Assembly: GCF_000245735.1 (NCBI RefSeq)
Contig: NZ_AHTH01000041.1
Span: 1 to 42,182 of the forward strand
Length of the DNA stretch: 42,182 nucleotides
Origin: Alishewanella jeotgali KCTC 22429
GTDB taxonomy: Bacteria > Pseudomonadota > Gammaproteobacteria > Enterobacterales > Alteromonadaceae
Direction: 5' to 3'
The position numbers and the translations under genes were made by a program. Every line of letters starts with the position of its first letter. Positions within the stretch are counted from its first letter, which is position 1. Shown piece after piece: positions 8,955 to 17,573 of the stretch. The notes beneath the pieces were generated by a model. That model worked only from the letters and a program-made list of their open reading frames with translations. It was not told the DNA's origin and made no database searches.

Positions 8955-10322
8955 TCACAAGTCAGCCTCAAGAGACTTTGCTAGGTCATAACCTTCAAGG
9001 ATGGTTTGTAGTTTGAACCATCCTTGCCACAATACCTTGACCGAGGCCTTGCCGGTTTGTTTTGTATCTTTCCACCCACCGAGCTTTGCAAGCTCGGTAT
9101 AAGCCCACTTCATCGAGGGGACGGTGTCAGGTAAGGTCCTGCTGACCCGTTTTATCCATAACAATTTCCAGGCTTTTGGCGACAGCACCTGTTCACAACT
9201 TATCTCGTCTGGTTGTTCGCGCGCAAACTTCAGCTGCACTATTCTTACAGCAATAAAGGCGCTGATGGTCACAAGCCGCTCAATGTTATCTTTACTTTGT
9301 AAGCGGGCATTCTCAATATCTGTACCATCCGTTTTCCAGGCTTTGTGATATTCTTCTACTAACCAGCGATGCTCGTAATAACGGATGATGTTCAGTGCAT
9401 CTGCTTTGCTCTGGACTGGTTCGGTAGTCAGCAAATGCCAATTTAACGCGTTTTTGTCATCGGCTCGCTCTTCGCACCCGACATAATAAAGCGATAGTGA
9501 TTCGCCACGCTTATTTGCCGGCACTTGCAACGTGACTGGCGCAAAGACAATGTCTACTGTTGCTGTACGTGCTTTACGTCCACCTTTTTGCGCTATATGG
9601 ATTTGCTTTTGTCCGGCGCTTTCAAGACCTGCAGCATAGTCGTAGAGCTTCTGTTCAGACTGCTCAATATGGCGACTCTGCATGGAACGAACCACGAAGC
9701 GATGTTGCTTTGAGAGCTTATACTGCAAGTACTCATAGATATCAGCTTCGCGGTCGCAGACGGATATCACATCGGCCATTTTAGCGCCTAATCGTGCCGA
9801 TAGATTGACCGAAGCAGACTGCCACTTGAAGCTTTCTTTCTCTTCATAAGGTGTTTGTGTTCGCACATGTTTCTTTCCGCGCGTGCTGATATCCCGTGTC
9901 CAGCGGGATTGTTCAATTAATCCAACAAGCTCTTGTTGCTCAGGAGCGAATAACAAAACGCTGTGCGCAAGTATGCCCCGATAGTTATTTCCTTGATTGA
10001 CATGACCAAGCTCATCTCGCACGGAACGATGGCTGTAAGTGATGGCAGTGGTATCCTCTAAAGCCAGTAATAAATTATGTTTGGCGGCTTGCGCTGCTGT
10101 GACCAGATAGCCTGCTTTTGCTATCGCGTCAGCATTGACGTGCTCATTACGGATAAAACGATAAGCGCCTTCCATATCGGCGGGGGATTGTGTAATAGAC
10201 ACGAATGGCTTTCCTGGATCGTTTGCTAAGGTTTCCGCTAACTTTACCAGACGTGTGGTTCGGCGGGGATCCCCTAAGTCGGCCTGACCAAAAGTACTTT
10301 TTGCCCATTGTGCATTGTTCAT
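8955..10322 (-). CDS. IS50/Tn5-type transposase
   Basis: 455-residue DDE transposase, close in length to the 476-residue Tn5 enzyme. The triad can be placed: D90 in LALEDTTA, D190 in VCDREADIYEYL, and E324 in the YREK-like block WLVEEYHKAWK. The N-terminal block WAKSTFGQADLGDPRRTTRL reads like the end-binding part of Tn5 Tnp, and the middle GNNYRGILAHSVL also matches. AGGTGA lies before the ATG. The stop codon lies inside the left terminal repeat. There is no frameshift or internal stop, so it should be functional. It cuts and pastes the element by hairpin intermediates, as known for the family. Confidence 0.93.
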   Translation of the reverse strand: MNNAQWAKSTFGQADLGDPRRTTRLVKLAETLANDPGKPFVSITQSPADMEGAYRFIRNEHVNADAIAKAGYLVTAAQAAKHNLLLALEDTTAITYSHRSVRDELGHVNQGNNYRGILAHSVLLFAPEQQELVGLIEQSRWTRDISTRGKKHVRTQTPYEEKESFKWQSASVNLSARLGAKMADVISVCDREADIYEYLQYKLSKQHRFVVRSMQSRHIEQSEQKLYDYAAGLESAGQKQIHIAQKGGRKARTATVDIVFAPVTLQVPANKRGESLSLYYVGCEERADDKNALNWHLLTTEPVQSKADALNIIRYYEHRWLVEEYHKAWKTDGTDIENARLQSKDNIERLVTISAFIAVRIVQLKFAREQPDEISCEQVLSPKAWKLLWIKRVSRTLPDTVPSMKWAYTELAKLGGWKDTKQTGKASVKVLWQGWFKLQTILEGYDLAKSLEADL

Positions 10323-10349
10323 CAGTATTCACCTTTAGATTAAGTGAAA

Positions 10350-10358
10350 GATCTGATC
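10350..10358 (-). promoter_or_regulatory. Paired Dam sites in the transposase promoter region
   Basis: Two GATC sites (10350-10353 and 10355-10358) lie about 30 bp upstream of the transposase ATG, where its promoter should be. IS50 is known to have Dam sites in its transposase promoter that link expression to replication. The same control here is inferred. Confidence 0.5.
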
Positions 10359-10378
10359 GGAAAGCGTGCGGAGAGTTC

Positions 10379-10409
10379 AAAAAATCCCCCAGTAAAAACC
10401 GGGGGATTT
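10379..10409 (-). terminator. Inward-facing terminator at the IS right end
   Basis: On the minus strand the stem AAATCCCCC / GGGGGATTT is followed by six T residues. It lies just inside the right end and upstream of the transposase, so it should stop outside transcripts from entering the gene. This is a known theme of impinging-transcription protection in IS10 and IS50, here done by a terminator-like hairpin. Confidence 0.7.
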
Positions 10410-10424
10410 GTGTATAAGAGACAG

Positions 10425-10433
10425 GCCGTTGGC
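10425..10433 (+). repeat. Target site duplication of the IS, right copy
   Basis: GCCGTTGGC, identical to 8935-8943, followed by GGGG and a T run, the right half of the broken terminator. Confidence 0.95.
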
Positions 10434-10503
10434 GGGGTTTTTTTGTTTATAGGCAGCAGATAACTACTGATTATTCAGCTGTTTCTGGCGGCTTTATTCG
10501 CGG

Positions 10504-10537
10504 TTTTCATAAAACTGTCATATTATGCTTTGATAAT
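10504..10537 (+). promoter_or_regulatory. PhoB box and -10 of phoBR
   Basis: TTTTCAT-AAAA-CTGTCAT (10504-10521), with a perfect second 7-mer, then exactly 10 bp to GATAAT (10532-10537). This is textbook geometry for PhoB autoregulation. The ATG of phoB follows 32 bp later. Confidence 0.85.
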
Positions 10538-10569
10538 AGGGCAAAGTTTTATTAACAGGCTAGCGAACT

Positions 10570-11256
10570 ATGTCAAGACGAATACTGGTTGTTGAAGATG
10601 AAGCCCCAATCCGCGATATGCTGTGTTTTGTACTTGAGCAAAACGGCTATCAGCCTTACACCGCCGACAGCTTTGATGCGGCGCTCAATCAATTGGTTGA
10701 ACCCTATCCTGATTTAGTGTTGTTAGATTGGATGTTGCCTGGCGGCAGTGGTATCCAAATCGCCAAAAAAATTAAGCAGCACGAAGTAACCCGTAATATA
10801 CCGATTATTATGATCACCGCCCGTGGCGAAGAAGAAGACAAGGTGCGCGGTCTGGAAGTGGGCGCTGATGATTATGTGACCAAGCCTTTCTCACCGAAAG
10901 AGCTAATGGCGCGGATTAAAGCGGTGATCCGCCGCGTGGCGCCGACCAGCCTGGACGATGTGATCGAAGTTCAGGGTTTAAAACTGGATCCGGTATCACA
11001 CCGGGTCAGTGCTGCCGATCAAGCTCTGGATATGGGGCCGACAGAATTCCGCTTATTACATTTCTTTATGACGCATCCGGAACGGGTTTACAGCCGCGAG
11101 CAATTATTGGATCATGTCTGGGGTACCAATGTCTACGTTGAGGATCGGACCGTTGATGTGCATATCCGCCGCTTACGCAAAGCCATTTCGCCCAGTGGCC
11201 ATGACCGGCTGGTGCAAACGGTACGCGGCTCTGGTTACCGCTTCTCTGCGAAGTAA
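10570..11256 (+). CDS. phoB: Phosphate regulon response regulator PhoB
   Basis: 228-residue OmpR-type response regulator. Its receiver domain (1-120) has acidic residues E9 and D10, phospho-acceptor D53 in VLLDWMLP, T83 and K105 in KPFSPKE. A winged-helix DNA-binding domain follows (about 130-226), with the recognition region [12 protein letters not shown] and VRGSGYRFS at the end. Activated by PhoR at low phosphate, it binds Pho boxes and recruits sigma-70 polymerase. The gene has a near-consensus Pho box and is followed 6 bp later by phoR. Length and sequence agree with E. coli PhoB. The IS inserted 145 bp upstream leaves this promoter intact. Confidence 0.96.
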   Translation: MSRRILVVEDEAPIRDMLCFVLEQNGYQPYTADSFDAALNQLVEPYPDLVLLDWMLPGGSGIQIAKKIKQHEVTRNIPIIMITARGEEEDKVRGLEVGADDYVTKPFSPKELMARIKAVIRRVAPTSLDDVIEVQGLKLDPVSHRVSAADQALDMGPTEFRLLHFFMTHPERVYSREQLLDHVWGTNVYVEDRTVDVHIRRLRKAISPSGHDRLVQTVRGSGYRFSAK

Positions 11257-11262
11257 TCTCTG

Positions 11263-12600
11263 ATGCGCCTGTTGCTGTCAAAGCGACAGATCCTGGCCAA
11301 GGTGTCGCTGTATTATGGTGCCGCCGCCTTTGTCGGCCTGTTGTTTGGTCATCTGTTATTGGCATTGTTGCTAATGACCCTCGGCCACCTGCTGTGGCAA
11401 TACAAACATATCTTTCTGCTTGATAAGTGGCTGTGGCGCGATCGTAAACTGACGCCACCGGCTGGTGATGGCAGCTGGCAGCAAATCTTCGACGGCATTT
11501 ATTTCCAGCAGCGGCGGGAGCGGCGTAAACGCAAAGAATTACGCACTCTGGTACGGCGCTTTCGTGATGGCGCGGAAGCACTGCCGGAGGCCGTGGTGGT
11601 GCTGAATGAAGACTGGAATATTATCTGGTGTAATAAGTTAGCCCAGCTGCTGGTTGGTCTGCGTTGGCCCAGCGACGAAGGACAGCGGATTGATAACCTG
11701 ATCCGCTCACCGGAGTTTCATCAGTATCTGAAGCAGCGCAACTTTCAGCAGCCGCTGGAAGTGATGTCACCGACCACGTCCAGCATTATGCTGGAATGTA
11801 AAATGATGCCTTATGGCAAGGCGCAGTTTCTGTTGATTGTCCGCGATATTACCCAGTTGAAGCAGCTGGAACAGATCCGCAAAGACTTTGTCGCCAATGT
11901 CTCGCACGAATTGCGCACGCCGCTGACGGTGCTGCAGGGCTATCTGGAAATGATGGATGGCAGTGCCCAGCCGGCAGCACCGATCTGGCAAAAGGCCCAT
12001 GGCGTGATGCTGGAACAAACGCGGCGCATGGATAGTCTGGTGCAGCAACTATTGACGCTGTCACGGATTGAAGCCGCGGCCCGGGTGCAATTTGATCAGG
12101 AAGTGGATGTACCGGCGATGCTGGCACTGATCCAGCAGGAAGCGGAGACGCTGAACCGTGATAAGCAACATAGCCTGCAGTTTGAGATTGATCCTGAGCT
12201 TAAAGTGACCGGTGCGCCAGAGGAGCTACGCAGTGCCTTCTCTAATCTGGTGACCAATGCCATTAAATATACGCCGCCGGGCGGCGTGATCCAGGTTAGC
12301 TGGCAGCGTGATGGCCAGCGCGCACTCTTTACCGTCACCGATAATGGCGAGGGCATAGCGCCGCAGCATTTAAAACGCTTAACGGAACGCTTTTATCGCG
12401 TTGATCAGGCTCGGGCGCGCAATACCGGCGGTACCGGCCTTGGCTTATCGATTGTCAAACATGTGTTATCCCGCCATAACAGCCAGCTGCTGATTTTCTC
12501 TGAACCCGGCCAAGGCAGTACCTTTTCCTTTGCCTTGCCACCCGAATTGGTGCTGGGTGCTCAGACGCCGAAAAAGCGCGCTAAATTTAAGGTGAAGTAA
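11263..12600 (+). CDS. phoR: Phosphate regulon sensor kinase PhoR
   Basis: 445-residue membrane-bound histidine kinase, the partner of PhoB. Two close N-terminal hydrophobic segments (about 12-46) form a membrane hairpin with almost no periplasmic loop, as in E. coli PhoR, so it reads the state of the Pst transporter rather than external phosphate. A basic linker is followed by a PAS domain (about 96-200), then the dimerisation helix with H215 in FVANVSHELRTPL. The ATP-binding domain follows, with the N box SNLVTNAIKYTPPGG, and DNGEGI and TGLGLSIVKH. The gene starts 6 bp after phoB and its 3' end overlaps the convergent tag gene by 14 bp. Confidence 0.95.
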   Translation: MRLLLSKRQILAKVSLYYGAAAFVGLLFGHLLLALLLMTLGHLLWQYKHIFLLDKWLWRDRKLTPPAGDGSWQQIFDGIYFQQRRERRKRKELRTLVRRFRDGAEALPEAVVVLNEDWNIIWCNKLAQLLVGLRWPSDEGQRIDNLIRSPEFHQYLKQRNFQQPLEVMSPTTSSIMLECKMMPYGKAQFLLIVRDITQLKQLEQIRKDFVANVSHELRTPLTVLQGYLEMMDGSAQPAAPIWQKAHGVMLEQTRRMDSLVQQLLTLSRIEAAARVQFDQEVDVPAMLALIQQEAETLNRDKQHSLQFEIDPELKVTGAPEELRSAFSNLVTNAIKYTPPGGVIQVSWQRDGQRALFTVTDNGEGIAPQHLKRLTERFYRVDQARARNTGGTGLGLSIVKHVLSRHNSQLLIFSEPGQGSTFSFALPPELVLGAQTPKKRAKFKVK

Positions 12601-13201
12601 GGCCGAGGGCTGAGCGCAGGTCCAGACTAGCGACCTGTTGTATCAGCTGCGGGTAGCGGAAACAATCAATACTGTGGTCATTGACCATACCACAGGCCTG
12701 CATATGGGCGTAAATAATGGTCGAGCCAACAAACTTAAAGCCGCGGCGTTTTAAATCAGCGCTAAACGCATCGGACTCGGCCGTGCGCGCCGGATAATCG
12801 GCCAGGGTCTGGCGTTGATTTAACAGCGGCTGATAATTGACAAATTGCCACTGATAACGGGCAAAGCTGCCAAACTCCTGCTGCACTTCCAGAAAACGGG
12901 CGGCGTTATTGATGGCGGCGGCAATTTTTAGGCGGTTGCGGATCAAGCCCGGGTTTTGCAATAAACGCGCGGCGTCCTGCTCAGTAAAGGCGGCGACTTG
13001 CACCGGATCAAAACCCGCAAAGGCCTGACGGTAATGTTGCCGCTTCTTTAGTACTGTATACCAACTCAGGCCGGCCTGAGCCGCTTCCAGCGTCAGATAC
13101 TCGAACAAGGTATTATCATCAAGCACAGGCACGCCCCATTCCGTATCATGGTAGGCGACATAGTCTGGCTTACTTTGGTCCAGCCAGGGGCAGCGGCACA
13201 T
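12587..13201 (-). CDS. tag: DNA-3-methyladenine glycosylase I
   Basis: 204-residue base-excision enzyme that removes 3-methyladenine from alkylated DNA. The start MCRCPW, then AYHDTEWGVP near residue 16, and QAGLSWYTVLKKR near 42 are hallmarks. RRGFKFVGSTIIYAHMQACGMVNDH near residues 148-172 carries later zinc ligands and the base pocket; the zinc site uses C4, the early histidine and the late H/C pair. The ppx stop and tag start share TGATG, so tag is translationally coupled to the polyphosphate genes and probably transcribed from the ppk promoter. A DNA-repair gene at the end of a Pho-type operon is unusual. Confidence 0.93.
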   Translation of the reverse strand: MCRCPWLDQSKPDYVAYHDTEWGVPVLDDNTLFEYLTLEAAQAGLSWYTVLKKRQHYRQAFAGFDPVQVAAFTEQDAARLLQNPGLIRNRLKIAAAINNAARFLEVQQEFGSFARYQWQFVNYQPLLNQRQTLADYPARTAESDAFSADLKRRGFKFVGSTIIYAHMQACGMVNDHSIDCFRYPQLIQQVASLDLRSALGLTSP

Positions 13202-14754
13202 CAGACCGCGTCCTGATTGAGCTGGGCATCGTTCAGATCCTGCAGCGCCGGGATGTCCAGTTTAAAGGCAATTTTCTTCAGGCTTTTCTGCTCCTGCTGC
13301 AGATCGGCTGCCAGCACGGTTTGTTGTTGCAACCAGCTCAGTGGCAGCTGCAGCTGCAATGACTGTACCCGAGCGCTAGCCTGTAAGTCGGGTAAAAACT
13401 CATCCCGGCGTTTCTGATTCAGCAGTACCGCCAAACGCAGCAGTACCAGCAGGTTCATCACCAGCGGCAATTCATACAGGCTGAAATAGGGGATTTCATC
13501 AGCCCGGATTTTCCGGCGATGAAACCGTACCAGGCAGGCCAACAATTGTTGCTGTTCCTGGTTAAAGCCAGGCAGGTTAGCGTTTTGCAGAATATAGGCC
13601 GAGTGTTTCTGCACACCAGAGGAGTTAATCTGTAAGCCAATTTCGTATACAGTGGCGGCAAAGCCGAGCAGTAGCGCGGCTTCGTCGGTCAGTTGCCAGC
13701 TGTCTTTTACCTGTGCCAGCAGCTGCAAGGCGGTCTGTTTTACCCGCTCGGCCTGCGCCTGATCGATAGCATAGCGCTGCACCAGGCTCTGGATACTCTG
13801 CTCCCGGATATCCAGATGCTGTAACCTATCGGTCATTTCATACAGCACGCCTTCGCGCAGCGCGGCATCGACGTAAACCAGTTGCTCAATTTGCAGCATT
13901 TGGAAAGCGGCGATCAGGATACTTAAGCCGGAGCAGATTAACAGCTTCCGATCCTCGGTTAGGCCGGTGAGCTGCAGTTCATCACAGCTGTCAAACTTCT
14001 GCAGATAGTCTTTTAGCTGTAACAGCTGTGTCAGCTCCAGCGCTCCCTGACTCCAGCCCAGCCCGACCACAATATCGCGAATGGTTTTGATGGTGCCTGA
14101 GGTACCCACCGCTTGCTGCCAACCGCTGGCGCGGAAGCTGCTGACAATAGGTTCTAATTCTTGCTCGGCCTGAACAATAGCGCGCTGAAAACGGCGGCTA
14201 CTGATTTTTCCGGCCCCGAAATGGGTTTTGGCATAGCTGACACAACCCATATTACGACTGGCCAGCCGTAATGGCTGACTGCCTTCACCAATGGCAAACT
14301 CGGTACTACCGCCACCGATATCCATTACCAGACGCTTGCCATCGAAATGTTCAAAATGCGCCACGCCCTGATAGATAAAGCGGGCTTCTTCCTGCCCGGA
14401 AATCACTTCGATTGGGAACGGAAATAAGGTTTTGGCGCGGCGTAAAAACGTTGCTGCATTCTTTGCCCGGCGCAGGGTATAGGTTGCGATGACCCGCACC
14501 GATTGCGGCGCGAAGGGTTGCAGCGTATCGGCAAATTGCCGTAATACCGTCAGGCCGCGTTCAATGGCCTCTTCACTTAGTACCAGATCGTCGTTTAAAC
14601 CTTCGGCCAGTTGTACCTTTTGTTTTTCGCGATGTAGCAGTTGAATATCGCCCTGCACTATGCGGGCGATCACCATATGAAAGCTGTTCGAGCCCAGGTC
14701 CACTGCCGCCATATAGGCACTGGCGGCGTTGTCCTGTTGTGGGGTGTTTGTCAA
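13201..14754 (-). CDS. ppx: Exopolyphosphatase
   Basis: 517-residue Ppx/GppA-family phosphatase that releases phosphate from polyphosphate ends. The first actin-like ATPase fold begins AAVDLGSNSFHMVIA near residue 16. The catalytic glutamate region ISGQEEARFIYQGV is near 120 and the second phosphate loop VMDIGGGSTEFAIG near 146. An HD-type helical domain fills the C-terminal 200 residues. GppA (pppGpp phosphatase) is the close alternative. Length near 513 and the 4-bp ATGA overlap with ppk favour Ppx. It also overlaps tag at its 3' end. Confidence 0.9.
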   Translation of the reverse strand: MTNTPQQDNAASAYMAAVDLGSNSFHMVIARIVQGDIQLLHREKQKVQLAEGLNDDLVLSEEAIERGLTVLRQFADTLQPFAPQSVRVIATYTLRRAKNAATFLRRAKTLFPFPIEVISGQEEARFIYQGVAHFEHFDGKRLVMDIGGGSTEFAIGEGSQPLRLASRNMGCVSYAKTHFGAGKISSRRFQRAIVQAEQELEPIVSSFRASGWQQAVGTSGTIKTIRDIVVGLGWSQGALELTQLLQLKDYLQKFDSCDELQLTGLTEDRKLLICSGLSILIAAFQMLQIEQLVYVDAALREGVLYEMTDRLQHLDIREQSIQSLVQRYAIDQAQAERVKQTALQLLAQVKDSWQLTDEAALLLGFAATVYEIGLQINSSGVQKHSAYILQNANLPGFNQEQQQLLACLVRFHRRKIRADEIPYFSLYELPLVMNLLVLLRLAVLLNQKRRDEFLPDLQASARVQSLQLQLPLSWLQQQTVLAADLQQEQKSLKKIAFKLDIPALQDLNDAQLNQDAV

Positions 14755-16883
14755 AATTCTGGTTCTGCCTGTTGCTGCGTTAGTTGGCTCTGGCTGGCAA
14801 AGAATTCATAAATACTTTGCTGCGAACGGATGTTCCGTTTATTGCCACGCTTGACGTATGGATTGCTTTGCTTAGCATCAATAATACGGGCTTTCACGTT
14901 ATCCCGCCACTGAATATCCAGCGTGGTTAGTACGGTTTGTTTGATTTTTGCATCCAGGATCGGTACCCCCACTTCCACCCGCTGGTCGATATTACGGGTC
15001 ATCCAGTCGGCAGATGAGATATAGAGATCAGTATCACCGCCATTGTGAAACACATAAACCCGGGCGTGCTCCAGAAAGCGGTCGAGGATACTCAGCACCT
15101 TAATATTCTGACTCTTACCCGGAATACCAGGCACCAGTGAGCACATGCCACGGATAATCATCCGGATCTTTACCCCAGCCTGACTGGCTTTGTACAGTAA
15201 CTGCACAATGTCTTCGTCTACCAGGTTATTGACCTTCAGAAAGATTTCAGCCTTGCGGCCACTGGTCGCAAAGTTTATTTCGCGCTGGATCAGCTGTTGT
15301 AACTTGGGCCGGCTCCAGGTGGGCGAGACAATAAGATGGTTAAAGGTAAAGGGCCGGTACGAGTACTGGATAAACTCAAATACCTGCTCAATTTCGGCGG
15401 TGATGTCAGGATGGCAGGTAAAGAGGCTCATATCGGTGTAAATACGGGCGGTTTTCTCATTAAAGTTGCCGCTGCCAATATGGCCGTAGCGCACCGGCTT
15501 GCCCTTTTCCAGCCGGGTGATTAAGCAAATCTTGGAGTGAATTTTCAGTGTGGTCTGGCCGAAGATCACTTCAATACCGGCATCGGTCATCTTACGTGCC
15601 CAGTTGATATTGTTTTCTTCGTCAAAGCGCGCTTTCAGCTCGACCACGACGGTGACCTTTTTACCGTTGCGCACCGCATCCAGTAAGGCATGGATCACCC
15701 GCGATTGTTTGGCGACCCGGTACATAGTGATGCGGATATGGGTGACTTTAGGGTCGAACGAAGCCTGACGTACCCACTCAGTAAAATAACCAAAGCTGTG
15801 GTACGGGTAATATAACAGGATATCACTGTTACGAATGGCATCGAAGGTGGTAGGGTGCTGCTCAAAGTCCGGGCTGGGTAAAGGCGGCAGCGGCGGAAAT
15901 TCCATACTCTGGTGTCCCAGATTCGGAAAGCCGATAAAGTCTTTAAAGTTACGGTAGCGGCTACCGGCAATCAGTGCATCCATTGAGCCGGTGCCCAGCT
16001 GTTTGGTCAGCACCTTCAGCATTTGCTCTGGCATGGCGGCATCGTAAACCAGCCGGGTCGGTTCTGACTTCAGCCGTTGCCGGATCCCCTTGGACATCTT
16101 GTCGATTAAGCTTTGATCCAGCGTATCACTGATATTGTATTCCGCATCCCGCGTCAGCTTCAGTGAGAAGGCGCAAATACTGTCGAACTCAAAGAAACCC
16201 TGGAATAAATCGGCGACACAATGGTTGATAATATCGTCCAACAGCAAAATCTGGCGCCGGTAATGGCCGTTTTTCTTACGGGTATTCAGATGCAGTGGCA
16301 ATTCAATAAAGCGTGATACTTCATCGGTCGGTACCTGCACTATCGCATATTCCGGTTTGTGGCTACCGGTCATTTCCACCATCAGATAGGTGGTGTTATC
16401 TTCCAGAATTTTACCCAGCGAGGCATCGGTACTGGAGAGGATGATAGGCGAGATATGCTTCTTTACTTCATTATTGAAAAAGGCCCGCACCCAGGCCGAC
16501 TGCAGCTCAGTTAGCTTACTGTCGTCAATCAGCTCAATATTATGCTTGCGCAGTTCTAACTGAATATCGAGATAAATTTTATTAAATTGCTTACCCAGTT
16601 GCAGCACCTGATTCTGGATTTCAATCAGTAGCAACTCAGCATCTTCGTGCTCGTAGGTTTGGTATTTCTTCAGCAGGATACGGCGCTTAACGTCTGCCAC
16701 CCGCACCCGGAAAAACTCATCGAGGTTATTAGAGTAAATACCCAGAAAACGCAAACGTTCAATCGGTGGATTGCGGGTGTCGGCAGCTTCCTGCAATACC
16801 CGGCCGTTAAACGCCAGCCAACTGAGTTCACGCGGAAACAGCGGGTATTCGATTGCCGCTGTTTGTGGTGAGGACGATTCCAT
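14751..16883 (-). CDS. ppk1: Polyphosphate kinase 1
   Basis: 710-residue enzyme that polymerises the gamma-phosphate of ATP into polyphosphate. The N-terminal domain shows FPRELSWLAFNGRVLQEA (17-34) and SNNLDEFFRVRVADVKRR (51-68). The phospholipase-D-like halves hold H449 in LKIHSK, the predicted phosphohistidine, and H468 in RYGHIGSGNFNEKTARIYTD. The ATG has AGGAG upstream. It heads the operon ppk-ppx-tag with 4-bp and TGATG overlaps. Three PhoB-box 7-mers lie just upstream, so starvation control is expected. About 20 residues longer than E. coli Ppk, mostly in loops. Confidence 0.95.
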   Translation of the reverse strand: MESSSPQTAAIEYPLFPRELSWLAFNGRVLQEAADTRNPPIERLRFLGIYSNNLDEFFRVRVADVKRRILLKKYQTYEHEDAELLLIEIQNQVLQLGKQFNKIYLDIQLELRKHNIELIDDSKLTELQSAWVRAFFNNEVKKHISPIILSSTDASLGKILEDNTTYLMVEMTGSHKPEYAIVQVPTDEVSRFIELPLHLNTRKKNGHYRRQILLLDDIINHCVADLFQGFFEFDSICAFSLKLTRDAEYNISDTLDQSLIDKMSKGIRQRLKSEPTRLVYDAAMPEQMLKVLTKQLGTGSMDALIAGSRYRNFKDFIGFPNLGHQSMEFPPLPPLPSPDFEQHPTTFDAIRNSDILLYYPYHSFGYFTEWVRQASFDPKVTHIRITMYRVAKQSRVIHALLDAVRNGKKVTVVVELKARFDEENNINWARKMTDAGIEVIFGQTTLKIHSKICLITRLEKGKPVRYGHIGSGNFNEKTARIYTDMSLFTCHPDITAEIEQVFEFIQYSYRPFTFNHLIVSPTWSRPKLQQLIQREINFATSGRKAEIFLKVNNLVDEDIVQLLYKASQAGVKIRMIIRGMCSLVPGIPGKSQNIKVLSILDRFLEHARVYVFHNGGDTDLYISSADWMTRNIDQRVEVGVPILDAKIKQTVLTTLDIQWRDNVKARIIDAKQSNPYVKRGNKRNIRSQQSIYEFFASQSQLTQQQAEPEF

Positions 16884-16919
16884 ATAGTGTGCTCCTGCTT
16901 ACAGCCTGGATTTCACTCT

Positions 16920-16948
16920 ATGTCAGTTTTATGACAGAGCGATGACAG
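16920..16948 (-). promoter_or_regulatory. Triple PhoB half-site array upstream of ppk
   Basis: On the minus strand: CTGTCAT (16948-16942), CGCT, CTGTCAT (16937-16931), AAAA, CTGACAT (16926-16920). Two 7-mers are perfect and the third has one change, all in 11-bp register. This is the strongest Pho box in the window. The ppk ATG is 37 bp downstream. Confidence 0.87.
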
Positions 16949-16970
16949 GGCATTCCCGTGGCGCAGTTTT

Positions 16971-17468
16971 TTACTCCAAATCGACAACGATATCAGTAGC
17001 AATGGCTTCCAGCGCGGCCGTCACTTCATCCCGTTCGATGCCAGCCGGTAACTGAATGGTGGCCAGGGCATGAAATAATGGCGAGCCCCAGTTGGGCGCA
17101 CTTTGTTTGCTACTTTCAAAGGCAACAATATTGGCGCCTTTATGGCTGAGAATAGTTGATAGTTCTCTGACAATGCCGGGACGATCATTGCCGGTAATCA
17201 CCAAACGTAACTGCTGACCTTTGTCCAGGGTACTGTCTTCACCTTGCTGCACCCGGATATCCAGATCTTTGATGCCTGCCAACGCCGAGGTTAGGGTATC
17301 AAGATCCTGCTCGGCGACTTCAATCTGCACTATACCGGCAAAAAAGCCCGCCAGATGGCTCAGGTTGCTGGCCATCCAGTTGCCTTTATGCTCGTTAATC
17401 ACGCGCGACAACTGTTCAACTAAGCCGGCCTTATCTTTACCAATGATAGTTAATACCAACTGCTTCAT
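16971..17468 (-). CDS. gcvR: GcvR-type glycine cleavage system regulator (tandem ACT)
   Basis: 165 residues from the ATG at 17468, which has GAGGAA upstream; a longer in-frame start at 17528 lacks a ribosome site and adds non-conserved sequence. Two ACT domains are visible: MKQLVLTIIGKDKAGLVEQLSRVI (1-24 onward) and LRLVITGNDRPGIVRELSTILSHKGANIV (about 87-115 onward). In E. coli, GcvR binds glycine and holds GcvA as a repressor of gcvTHP. Family membership is clear; the exact partner here is inferred, since no gcvA is in view. It lies upstream of ppk on the same strand, but the ppk Pho box separates them. Confidence 0.8.
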   Translation of the reverse strand: MKQLVLTIIGKDKAGLVEQLSRVINEHKGNWMASNLSHLAGFFAGIVQIEVAEQDLDTLTSALAGIKDLDIRVQQGEDSTLDKGQQLRLVITGNDRPGIVRELSTILSHKGANIVAFESSKQSAPNWGSPLFHALATIQLPAGIERDEVTAALEAIATDIVVDLE

Positions 17469-17573
17469 ACTGCTTCCTCTGAATGACAACGCCTTTGTTC
17501 CTGATTGTTGTATAGAGTGTAGCGGCAACTTTTTGTTTTTAAAGCCAGCTGTGAATTTTTATTTACTGCTTGA

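Larger units (their letters stand above)
8944..10424 (-). mobile_element. IS50/Tn5-related insertion sequence (IS4 superfamily)
   Basis: Complete 1481-bp insertion sequence. The left end, CTGTCTCTTGATCACAAGT (8944-8962), resembles the IS50 inside end and contains a GATC Dam site. The right end, read inward, is CTGTCTCTTATACACAAAT (10406-10424) and resembles the IS50 outside end. The transposase runs leftwards and its stop lies within the left end, as in IS50. Perfect 9-bp direct repeats flank it. Intact ends, an open transposase frame and an unmutated duplication point to a recent and possibly still active insertion. Only one copy is in the window, so it is not seen as a composite transposon. 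Confidence 0.95.

Noticed and set aside
8944..10424. IS as half of a Tn5-like composite transposon
   Set aside because: No second IS copy or resistance genes in the window, and the 9-bp duplication closely flanks this single element.
11066..11581. 171-codon minus-strand frame over phoB-phoR
   Set aside because: Both phoB and phoR are unambiguous on the other strand.
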